Shown here in pieces: positions 34,509 through 41,902 of a stretch of DNA of 64,000 bases; position 1 is the stretch's first letter; every line of letters begins with the position of its first letter. A program made the translations under genes and the position numbers. The stretch is from Butyrivibrio sp. INlla14 (GTDB lineage Bacteria; Bacillota; Clostridia; Lachnospirales; Lachnospiraceae), in assembly GCF_900102515.1 (NCBI RefSeq), contig NZ_FMVS01000006.1, positions 129,199-193,198 of the forward strand, given 5' to 3'. The notes under the pieces are model-generated. The model was not told the DNA's origin. It searched no databases and saw nothing but the letters and a program-made list of their open reading frames with translations.

Positions 34509-35297
34509 TTGAGAAAAAGAAGTATTACTCTGATGTTTGTAGTAATTGCAATGGTACTTGGTTGCATACTCATAGGATGCGGGGAAAAGGCTAAGTCATC
34601 GGTAAAAACCGGAATTATCGGAGCTATGGATGAGGAAGTGGATACCCTTAAGCAGGAACTGAAAAACGTAAAGGTAACAGATATTGGCCGGATGGAGTTC
34701 TATGAAGGAAATCTTGACGGAGAGGATGTAGTTATCGTTAAGTGCGGAATCGGTAAGGTTAATGCGGGGGCTTGCGCTCAGGTTCTTATTACGAGTTTTG
34801 GTGTGGACAGGATTATTAATACCGGTGTGGCAGGTTCACTGGACGCCTCGATAGACATTGGAGATTTTGTGGTATCAACTGATGCGGTGCAGCACGACTT
34901 TGACCTGACTGCCATAGGGAATCAAAAGGGAGAGCTTGATGGGATAGGCTCTGTTTCTTTGCCGGCAGATGAGACCATGATGGCAAATGCCGTCAGCGCT
35001 ATTAGAGAATGTGCACCGGAAGTTAATGTTTTTGAGGGCAGAGTCTGCACGGGAGATCAGTTCATCTCATCAGATGAGCAAAAAAGGAATATAACATCTG
35101 AGTTTGGAGGACTGTGCTGTGAGATGGAAGGCGGAGCAATAGCTCAGATCTGCTACCAGAACAATGTACCATTTGTTATCATCAGAGCCATTTCAGATAA
35201 GGCGGACGGCTCTGCCACAGTGGATTATCCAACCTTTGAAAAAGAAGCAGCGGCAAGATGCGCATCCATCGTGCATTACATGGTTACAAACAAGTAA
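34509..35297 (+). CDS. Exported lipoprotein MTA/SAH nucleosidase
   Basis: It cleaves methylthioadenosine and adenosylhomocysteine to adenine and a thio-sugar. Residues 1-24 are a lipoprotein signal (basic start, hydrophobic core, lipobox LIGC), so unlike the usual cytosolic Pfs/MtnN it should be anchored outside. The catalytic set is present: Glu in GAMDEE near residue 42, the EMEGGAIAQ block near 205 and Asp in ISDKAD near 230. The start is TTG, 8 bases after CGAGGTG. Total 262 residues, of which about 235 form the enzyme. Confidence 0.85.
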   Translation: MRKRSITLMFVVIAMVLGCILIGCGEKAKSSVKTGIIGAMDEEVDTLKQELKNVKVTDIGRMEFYEGNLDGEDVVIVKCGIGKVNAGACAQVLITSFGVDRIINTGVAGSLDASIDIGDFVVSTDAVQHDFDLTAIGNQKGELDGIGSVSLPADETMMANAVSAIRECAPEVNVFEGRVCTGDQFISSDEQKRNITSEFGGLCCEMEGGAIAQICYQNNVPFVIIRAISDKADGSATVDYPTFEKEAAARCASIVHYMVTNK

Positions 35298-35361
35298 CGC
35301 ATAATCCTCAAAAAAATCTATTGAAAAAGAGCCCTATTTTGTTGTAATAAAGTCAACAGAA

Positions 35362-35410
35362 GCTCCCACACCTCTCACTGAAGTGTCCAATGGGAGCACA
35401 TTTTTATTTT
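35362..35410 (+). terminator. Rho-independent terminator
   Basis: GCTCCCA (35362-35368) pairs with TGGGAGC (35391-35397), followed by ACATTTTTATTTT. Confidence 0.8.
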
Positions 35411-35462
35411 AGGTGTCGCTCAATTGAGCATACTTACAAAAATACAAGTGAGGATTAAAATA

Positions 35463-35762
35463 GTGAATACAAAGGATATCCAGAGCAGAATATATCAGAA
35501 CAAGGTCAGCAAAGGCTTTAACACAACAAATATCGAAAAAGAGTTTTGCCTTATACATGGTGAATTGGCAGAACTGTATGATGCATATCGAAAGAAACTG
35601 CCTACTGTCGGCGAGGAAATGGCTGATGTTGCGATATATCTTTTAGGTATGGCTGAAATTCTCAACATCGATTTAGGTGCAGAGATCGTCAGAAAAATGG
35701 AGATCAACGAACACAGAAAGTATGAGAACTCTAACGGGGTCAACATCCGCATATCAGAATAA
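35463..35762 (+). CDS. MazG-like nucleotide pyrophosphohydrolase
   Basis: A 99-residue all-alpha protein with the metal-binding helix EFCLIHGELAELYDAYRK and the second conserved helix EEMADVAIYLLGMAE. It is a short MazG-like member likely to cleave nucleoside triphosphates. A GTG at 35463 follows GTGAGG. Longer frames back to 35424 would begin inside a region without a ribosome binding site. Confidence 0.75.
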   Translation: MNTKDIQSRIYQNKVSKGFNTTNIEKEFCLIHGELAELYDAYRKKLPTVGEEMADVAIYLLGMAEILNIDLGAEIVRKMEINEHRKYENSNGVNIRISE

Positions 35763-35825
35763 AAAAATAGCATCCCTGGGCTCTGGTGAAACGTCGTCAC
35801 CTTTGCTGTGGATGCTATTTTTTTA
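35762..35825 (+). terminator. Long terminator stem
   Basis: AAATAGCATCC and GGATGCTATTT pair around an inner GGTGAAACGTCGTCACC fold, followed by seven T. The string AAAATAGCATCCC also occurs near 13940. Confidence 0.85.
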
Positions 35826-35889
35826 CCACTTAACAACTATTCCTGCCGCTCGTGAAGCGTAAGCCACGTAAAGTGAAATGGTTGTTTTT
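35826..35889 (+). repeat. CGCTCGTGAAGC hairpin element, copy 3
   Basis: AACAACTATTCC (35832-35843) pairs with GAAATGGTTGTT (35875-35886) and is followed by TTTC, so this copy can act as a terminator. The loop holds the conserved core. Confidence 0.7.
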
Positions 35890-35996
35890 CTTATCTGCTT
35901 ATATATACGAATGAAGGTGATGTTGTGGCAAAAAAATTCTCCTAAATGGTGAAATGAGAGAATCAGCATAGTTTTCAGAGATGGAATTTCTGGATC

Positions 35997-36268
35997 CATT
36001 GTACGAAAGTGACCTAGATGCAGAATTTCATGTAAGCCAAAAAATTAGGCGGCTTACACGAAAGTGGTAGTAAGGCGTAGTTTCATATAAGCAAGTTAAG
36101 TATCATAGAACTGGTGCTCTTACACGAAAATAGAAGATATATATAGTTGTGTGTAAGAGAGGACTGAAGTGGCCTTACATGAAAGTAATCAAGAGGCAGG
36201 ATTTCATGTAAGTCAAGAAAAAAGGTGGCTTACACGAAAGTGGTAGTAAGACGTAGATTCATATAAAC
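35997..36268 (+). repeat. Palindromic 41-nt repeat array 6 (5 units)
   Basis: Units are at 35997-36037, 36052-36092, 36118-36158, 36173-36213 and 36228-36268. Spacers are 14, 25, 14 and 14 nt. First and last unit variants are as in the other arrays. About 60 bases upstream are nearly identical to those ahead of array 5. Confidence 0.9.
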
Positions 36269-36299
36269 AAGATTAAAACACCAGAGCTTTGAGCTATAT

Positions 36300-37940
36300 A
36301 ATGGACCACAAACCCCGTCCCAATGTCATTTAGATAGTAAAAAACTTAAGAATAGTGTATCATTTAAGCCATGATAATTCCAAACACAATACAACCAGTT
36401 CTCGGGTTTACGGTCAAAAATTCTATTTTTGAAAAAGGCAAACAGACAGTCTGGGGAGACTGCCTACTGAAAGGTATTTAGTTGTTTTGGGTTATCGGTA
36501 TGATAACGGTTTAGCTGATTGGCGGCGTATAATTCTTTTGAATTTACGCCCCGGTCGGACTGGCACCAAGAATCTATTAATCAATTTCTCAAGATCTTTG
36601 ACTGCTCCTATAATGTAAAGCCTCACAAACTTCTGCATTTGAGTGTGGTTGAAGTTATATTTGTGGACGGTGTTCAAGTTGTCCCTTTTGGTTATGGCTT
36701 TTGTGATACATGAAGAAAAGTTATAAAGAGTTAGCTTTCCATAGATTTCCTGTATCAGGAAATCAGATTTTATCGAGTGGATATGAACCATATTTCCAGC
36801 ATATTTAAGGTGACGGAAAGCAGTTTCTTTTCCCCATCTTAAGTTGTAAAGCTTTTTGATTGAATCTAGTGAAAACATATCATTAGGAAGATTGGTTACT
36901 ATATATTCAAAAGTGCCGGTAGAGAGAGGAAACTTTAGTATACGGAGCTTAAAAGAATCCACTTTATTTGTCCTATATTCTGATAGTTTTCGTATTCGCA
37001 ATTATTCTTCTTACGTCTACGTCCGATATGAATTGTTACATTCTCATCAACAAAGGAATTGTCCAGCAAATGCTTGTTGTCAAGGCAAAGAGACTGAGCA
37101 TCGCTTTCCTTCATACGAATCAAGAAAAACTGATTATTATTGATTGCATGTGCATAAATGTTGAAAGAAGCATATCCACGATCAGCGATGAAGATTGTTT
37201 TTAGCATGTCATCTGAATGCTTATCGAGAAACTTGCAGAACGCATCTCTTTCATTCATTTCCTGCATTCCTTGGAGCTCAATATCAATAAATATGTCATT
37301 CATGACATCATAAAGTGCATTCATATGAATCTGATTGAATCCTTTTCGGCCCTCAATGTTATCAACGAGATTGCCTAAATCTGAAGGATTGTAAGGAAGA
37401 TTGAGCCGAGTGCCATCGCAGGCAACAAGCTGATATCCATGAAAAGTTTTCTCTTTGGGAATGCGTTTGTTGAACAGATAGAACAGTTCCTGGAAAGCTT
37501 CTTTTTTGATCTGATTGCGACGTTGAATCATTGCTGAAGGCAGAGGGAGCTCTTCTTCACCGAACAGGTCGAGTAATTCTGTGGCAACGTTGTCTGCACC
37601 GGCAATCATAGGAAACAGCATGGTTTGCTCAAACGATATCTTCTTTTTTCGGGTAAAATCGGAAGATGGATTTTTTAAGAATTCATCCCTTCGTTCCAAT
37701 ATGGATGAAAACACCGAGAATAGATTTTGACGTATTTCAGTAACAGTAAATGACATGTCAGCACCTCCGTAAAAATGTCTTATAATCAAGGCGCGGCAAC
37801 ATTTTTTGGCTGACTTGTCAAGCAGTTTTCGCAGAAAACTGCAAAAAAATCAGAGGGTATTTCACCTCTGATTTCAGTAATATATTTAATTGTAACTATA
37901 GGATTGGGACGGGAAATCCTTATCTAAATGACATTGACCC
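36300..37940 (-). mobile_element. IS4-type insertion sequence, approximate limits
   Basis: The transposase frame is flanked by inverted copies of CAATGTCATTTAGATA (36321-36336) and its complement (37921-37936), with similar ACCCCGTCC and ACCCCATCC just outside. However the right copy also lies within a GGGACGG palindrome found elsewhere without an IS (8124-8184). The true ends are therefore uncertain. Confidence 0.55.
36492..37756 (-). pseudogene. IS4-family DDE transposase, frameshifted
   Basis: The first frame (from 37756, after ACGGAGG on the minus strand) carries the first catalytic Asp in VACDGTRLNLP and the second in FIADRGYAS. The second frame (to 36492) carries the Glu in NLRWGKETAFRHLK, the Y-R-E-K signature. 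The frames overlap at about 36935-37001, where one base appears to be missing, near ACGAAAACTATC. No canonical A6 slippery site is seen, so an inactivating frameshift is more likely than programmed shifting. Confidence 0.8.
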
Positions 37941-37970
37941 CATCCCCTAGGTCCATTCCCTAGGTCCATT
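37906..37970 (+). repeat. GGGACGG palindrome, second copy
   Basis: GGGACGGG then TATCTAAATGACATTG then CCCCATCCCC, with the first 33 bases identical to 8134-8166. It is followed by two direct copies of CCCTAGGTCCATT. Confidence 0.6.
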
Positions 37971-37991
37971 ACTGCATGTTTTTACAAATCT

Positions 37992-38036
37992 GTCCTGACA
38001 TGGTAATATATATTCGCTGTGTCAGGACTATTTTTA
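37992..38036 (+). terminator. Rho-independent terminator
   Basis: GTCCTGACA (37992-38000) pairs with TGTCAGGAC (38020-38028), followed by TATTTTTATG. Confidence 0.75.
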
Positions 38037-38074
38037 TGTCACAATGTGTCATAACGCATAATTAATACAAAAAT

Positions 38075-39116
38075 GGTGCCCGGCGTGGCACTCGGTCAAA
38101 CAAGCTGAGATAACAAATGGCTTAAATAAAGCATTTTTAGAAGGAGATAAATAGAAAATGAAACTAGGAATCGTTATTTGAAGCCTTTTTTCATAAAACT
38201 TGATACTTCTCCATAAATCCTTCTAAAAGCCCATAGAATCTGAGCTTCAAGGGAATTTCTCTCACATAAAACTTCATGTAAATTCATGTATCTCATAATA
38301 AATTGGCACTCGCGTGGCACTCGATATGGCACTCGATTTTGAATCACATATCAGTGAGTACATGAATAAAAATGTACATTTTGCAGATGGTGAAAAAACG
38401 GAGAATTGATTTGCTGGTTGCTGAAATATAAGTGGCATAAAACTTAATGCCAGAAATGATTCGTGGCACTCAATGTGGCACTCGTTCATAAAGGCATATC
38501 GTAGAAACCCAGTAAAATCAAAGAAATTTGAAGGAGATATATTTATTATGAAATTAGGCATAATTACCACATGTCCATTATCATATAACTCAATGTATCT
38601 CATCAAATGTCTCTAAACTCCCATGGAATCAGGATTTGAGAGAAATTCATCTCACATAAAACTTCACATATTTCCATATACTTCATAATAAATTGGCACT
38701 CGTGTGGCACTCGGTATGGCACTCGTTTTTTGAGATTCATGATCGAGTGGAGCATAAATATTTGTATGTGAAACTCCCTGAGATGGAAAAATAAGAAAAA
38801 TTGATTTGCAGGCTGGCAATATAAAAGTACATAAAACTTGATGCATTTTATCATTCGTGGCACTCGATGTGGCACTCGGTAAAAATGAGAGTTTCAGAAA
38901 GCCCGCAAAATCAAGGAAAATTGAAGGAGAAACAGAAATTATGAAACTAGGTATTTTTATTACCCTGGTTTTCATAAATCTTAATTCATCCTCATAAATC
39001 TCTCTAAAACCCTATAGCATCAATATTCCTTGGAAGTTCCCCTCACATAAAATCTCATATAGATTCATGAATTTTATAATTAAATGGCACTCGCGTGGCA
39101 CTCGATATGGCACTCG
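38075..39116 (+). repeat. Three tandem copies of a 390-bp unit with GGCACTCG motifs
   Basis: GGCACTCG occurs in alternating pairs and triplets: 38087; 38305, 38316, 38328; 38465 (last base changed) and 38477; 38695, 38706, 38718; 38859, 38871; 39086, 39097, 39109. Spacing inside groups is 11 or 12 bp and the whole pattern repeats every 390-394 bp. Each unit also holds GAAGGAGA, then ATGAAACTAGG-like sequence encoding MKLGI, soon followed by a stop. The block borders the mobile element. Confidence 0.85.
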
Positions 39117-39217
39117 TTTTTGGAATTGTTACAAGCTGCGCTGGTGATGTTACCTAATCAACCAAGCTCCAAATTAGCAAAGGATTTACTTGATGATAAA
39201 TTTAATAACGCATATAT

Positions 39218-39268
39218 AGCCGGTAAGAACGTGGTATTTACTATTGTTCTTGCCGGTTTATTTTTTAT
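39218..39268 (+). terminator. Perfect 13-bp terminator
   Basis: AGCCGGTAAGAAC (39218-39230) pairs with GTTCTTGCCGGTT (39246-39258), one mismatch, followed by TATTTTTTAT. It isolates the mobile element's first gene from upstream transcription. Confidence 0.88.
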
Positions 39269-39315
39269 AGATTTTTATTGAGATATATGCGAGATTCGCA
39301 TATAGGAGGCGTCAT

Positions 39316-39603
39316 ATGAGCGATTTTGAGATTATTGGTATTGATGGTATAGCTGACGGAATGCTTATTGAGAAGACTGATATGAAGAAGATGGATTCAG
39401 ATAGGCGCAAGAGACTTACAGCAGATGCTTTTATTAGAATCCGTAAGGAAGCTGGTATGAATAAGAAGGAGTTCTCTGAATGGCTTGGGGTTCCTTATCG
39501 TACTATGGAAGACTGGGAGCTTGCATCAACACAGGTTCCAGAGTATGTTCTTCGTTTGATTGCATATAAGGTTATGTGGGAAAAGGAAAGGGGGAATCTA
39601 TAA
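39316..39603 (+). CDS. HTH-domain protein at the left end of the element
   Basis: A 95-residue protein whose C-terminal half carries a helix-turn-helix (RIRKEAGMNKKEFSEWLGVPYRTMEDWELA) of the lambda-repressor-like type. It may control the element's genes. AGGAGG lies 9 bases upstream. Its stop overlaps the next start. Confidence 0.75.
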   Translation: MSDFEIIGIDGIADGMLIEKTDMKKMDSDRRKRLTADAFIRIRKEAGMNKKEFSEWLGVPYRTMEDWELASTQVPEYVLRLIAYKVMWEKERGNL

Positions 39604-39917
39604 TGGCAGTATTGGATGGGATTGAATCAGTATTACATTTTATGTTGAAGGTAGCACTCCTTCCGGTTCAGGCAGTGCTTACTTTATTAGAACTATCAAT
39701 TAGCTTCCTCGGTGGGATGGTGTTGCTTGTTACGAAGATATTTGGATTTATGCTAGTCGTATGTGCAGTCTTTGAACTAATCTCCAAGACAGGTACATCT
39801 GATTGGATTCTTGAAATGTTCCTTACTGGGGTAGGCGTTGCCGTTATTCCAGAGGCACTTGTGACCTGGGGAATAGGTGGCATAGAACTGTTGAAGGAGT
39901 TTCTTTATGAAATATAG
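39603..39917 (+). CDS. Small membrane protein of the mobile element
   Basis: A 104-residue protein with about three hydrophobic spans (VALLPVQAVLTLLELSISFLG, VTKIFGFMLVVCAVFELI, FLTGVGVAVIPEALVTWG). The ATG at 39603 overlaps the HTH gene's stop. Function unknown; similar small membrane genes lie next to replication or transfer modules. Confidence 0.65.
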   Translation: MAVLDGIESVLHFMLKVALLPVQAVLTLLELSISFLGGMVLLVTKIFGFMLVVCAVFELISKTGTSDWILEMFLTGVGVAVIPEALVTWGIGGIELLKEFLYEI

Positions 39918-40293
39918 TGGCATCATATATGATGAGGATACTACACCGACAAAATGGTGTGTTCGAGAGAAGCCCTGTGAGGATCATCTTGGAAATAAGT
40001 ATTGCAGTATAAGAGATATGTGCTTGGTATATGGCATTAGTCCCGAAACATATACCCGTAGGATTAATGTGTACCATATGACGGTAGAGGAAGCCCTAAC
40101 ACGCCCTGTTAAACATAATGGTGGTATCCGATGCCAGGATCATAATGGAAAGTATTATAGAAGCAGGACACAGATGTGTAAGAGCTATGGAATAGACCGT
40201 AAGCTCTTCGAGTATCGTATAAGCAATGGGTGGTCATTAGAAGATGCTCTGACTAAACCCAGTCGCACATTAAAAGCAGTTCAACCAGAGTGA
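39907..40293 (+). CDS. Protein with duplicated small DNA-binding-like module
   Basis: A 128-residue protein built of two similar halves: DHLGNKYCSIRDMCLVYGIS then YTRRINVYHMTVEEALTRP, and DHNGKYYRSRTQMCKSYGID then FEYRISNGWSLEDALTKP. Each looks like a compact helix-turn-helix unit also known from phage-type proteins. It overlaps the previous gene by 11 bases. It may bind the 10-bp repeats that follow its stop codon. Confidence 0.65.
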   Translation: MKYSGIIYDEDTTPTKWCVREKPCEDHLGNKYCSIRDMCLVYGISPETYTRRINVYHMTVEEALTRPVKHNGGIRCQDHNGKYYRSRTQMCKSYGIDRKLFEYRISNGWSLEDALTKPSRTLKAVQPE

Positions 40294-40294
40294 T

Positions 40295-40339
40295 GTCACA
40301 AAATGTCACGAATTGTCACGGAATGTCACGCCAGGTCAC
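40295..40339 (+). repeat. Five GTCAC motifs at exact 10-bp spacing
   Basis: GTCAC lies at 40295, 40305, 40315, 40325 and 40335, mostly as GTCACGAATT-like decamers. One face of the helix would carry all five. This suits an operator or a replication/transfer iteron. Confidence 0.75.
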
Positions 40340-40386
40340 ACATCGTCCATTTTAATCTGATTTTAAGCGTGATAATATTATCATAG

Positions 40387-40429
40387 ACAAGTTGAAGGAA
40401 GGAGATGGCCTTCAACTTGTTTTTCTTTT
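40387..40429 (+). terminator. Perfect 12-bp terminator
   Basis: ACAAGTTGAAGG (40387-40398) pairs with CCTTCAACTTGT (40409-40420), followed by TTTTCTTTT. A second terminator-like hairpin (GCGTCAGTTTGTAGT with ACTACAGATTGGCGC, then six T) lies at 40455-40494. Confidence 0.88.
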
Positions 40430-40558
40430 GCAAAAGATCGGGTGCAGATATATTGCGTCAGTTTGTAGTTAAGACTACAGATTGGCGCTTTTTTGTGCCC
40501 GGAATCAGCTGATGTTGCTATTGGAACTATGACAATTGAATAAGGAGGAGAATTGCGT

Positions 40559-41638
40559 ATGGATTATGAACAGTTCAAAGAAACACTTGCAGACGATGTA
40601 AAAGCTCGTATTGCAGAGACTGAGATCGGAACCATTGATGTGGAATTCCATGAGGTAAACAAGGTCAATTATGGCTATGAGGCTATGACTGTTAAGCCGG
40701 AGGATGAACGTATCGGAGTGAATCTGAATGTGGATCAGCTCTTCGAGAAATACCAGGAGACCGGTGACTATGATCAGGTGCTGGGTGGTGCCGTTGATGC
40801 GGTACAAAGAGGTTTTGAAAACAGACCTGACATTGATCTTAATTCCTTAACGGATTATGAGGCAATGAAGTCCAAGCTTTCGCTGGAAGTAATTTCCAAG
40901 GAGACCAACGCGGATGTTCTTGAGAATGTCCCTCATAAGGATATGGAGGATATGGCTGTTGTTTATCGTTTTGTACTTGATAGCGACTCAGCAGGCAGAA
41001 GCTCTGTACTTGTCACCAACAACATGCTGGATAACTACGGCATTACTCCTGAACAGCTCAATCAGGATGCATTGGAGAATGCTCCGGTTATAAGACCCGC
41101 TGAGATCAAAGGCATGTCTGAAGTGATGTATGAAATTATGGGTCCGGATGCTGAGGCCATGGGAATTCCTCAGATTGATCCAAAGGATGAGCAGATGTTT
41201 GTTGCTACCGTTCCTGACAAGACCGGTGGTGCTGGCGTTATCGCATATCCGAATTTCATGGAGGAAGCTGCTGAGAAGGTAGGTGGCAGTTACTTTGTAC
41301 TTCCATCCTCTCTGCATGAGGTTATTCTGGTGCCTGATGATGGCAGAATGAGTGCTTCTGAGCTTGAGAATATGGTAAAGGAAGTCAATGCTACTCAGGT
41401 AGATCCGCAGGATAAGCTTACCGACCACGTTTATCACTATGATGCTAACGAGCATATCTTTGAGCTTGCTGACAAGTTCGCTGCTCGTGAGCAGGAAAAG
41501 GATGCTGAGATCGAGGCTGGTGAGAAAGGTTCTGTAGTCCAGGACTTGAAGGACAAAAAGAAGGAGATTGCTGAGAAGGATAAGGCCAAAGAGCCTGCTG
41601 AGAAGGTAGCTCATAAGTCCAAGGAAGCTTCACTTTAA
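40559..41638 (+). CDS. DUF5688-family mobile-element protein
   Basis: A 359-residue cytosolic protein of the type found in many integrative elements of Clostridia. It has YEQFKETLADDVKARI at the start, a central MAVVYRFVLDSDSAGRSSVLVTN and a Lys/Glu-rich tail from about 310. AAGGAGGAG lies 9 bases before the ATG. The role is unknown; its place in front of the replication initiator suggests element maintenance. Confidence 0.75.
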   Translation: MDYEQFKETLADDVKARIAETEIGTIDVEFHEVNKVNYGYEAMTVKPEDERIGVNLNVDQLFEKYQETGDYDQVLGGAVDAVQRGFENRPDIDLNSLTDYEAMKSKLSLEVISKETNADVLENVPHKDMEDMAVVYRFVLDSDSAGRSSVLVTNNMLDNYGITPEQLNQDALENAPVIRPAEIKGMSEVMYEIMGPDAEAMGIPQIDPKDEQMFVATVPDKTGGAGVIAYPNFMEEAAEKVGGSYFVLPSSLHEVILVPDDGRMSASELENMVKEVNATQVDPQDKLTDHVYHYDANEHIFELADKFAAREQEKDAEIEAGEKGSVVQDLKDKKKEIAEKDKAKEPAEKVAHKSKEASL

Positions 41639-41703
41639 AAGAGACATAAGATTGGGCTGCTCTGTAATGGGGCAGCCTTTTTCAGTGGAAGGGAGGTATT
41701 ATT

Positions 41704-41892
41704 ATGGGCTTCGCATCGGGAGGAATGCAGAATATTCCACGCGACAGATCAAAGCATGATGCAATACTACCCAGTAATTGCAAGCATCCTTGTTCGTATG
41801 GTTATGGCAGGGCATTTTGTTGGCCTTGCACTAAGGACATAGTGGATGAACACAGAAAAAAGAAGGAGTTAAAACCAGCTCCGGCTCATTAA
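41704..41892 (+). CDS. Small cysteine-containing mobile-element protein
   Basis: A 62-residue protein with four Cys (NCKHPCSYGYGRAFCWPCTK), perhaps a zinc site. AGGGAGG lies upstream. It is followed by the RepA_N gene after 10 bases. Confidence 0.65.
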   Translation: MGFASGGMQNIPRDRSKHDAILPSNCKHPCSYGYGRAFCWPCTKDIVDEHRKKKELKPAPAH

Positions 41893-41902
41893 GGAGGCAG
41901 AG

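Noticed and set aside
36935..37001. Programmed -1 frameshift in the transposase
   Set aside because: No A6G-like slippery heptamer or downstream stem is evident. A single-base loss is simpler, although it cannot be excluded.
36321..37936. The 16-bp inverted repeats as definite IS ends
   Set aside because: The right copy is embedded in a palindrome that also occurs without an IS at 8124-8184, so it may be a target rather than a terminal repeat.
38274..38975. Three minus-strand open frames of 90-110 codons over the 390-bp repeats
   Set aside because: They read through the GGCACTCG motifs as RVP/CHE repeats, lack ribosome binding sites and overlap one another.
39084..39281. Plus-strand open frame of 65 codons starting inside the GGCACTCG triplet
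   Set aside because: Its first residues are encoded by the repeat and its last third by a perfect terminator hairpin, so it cannot be a normal gene, though the middle may be a remnant of a disrupted gene.
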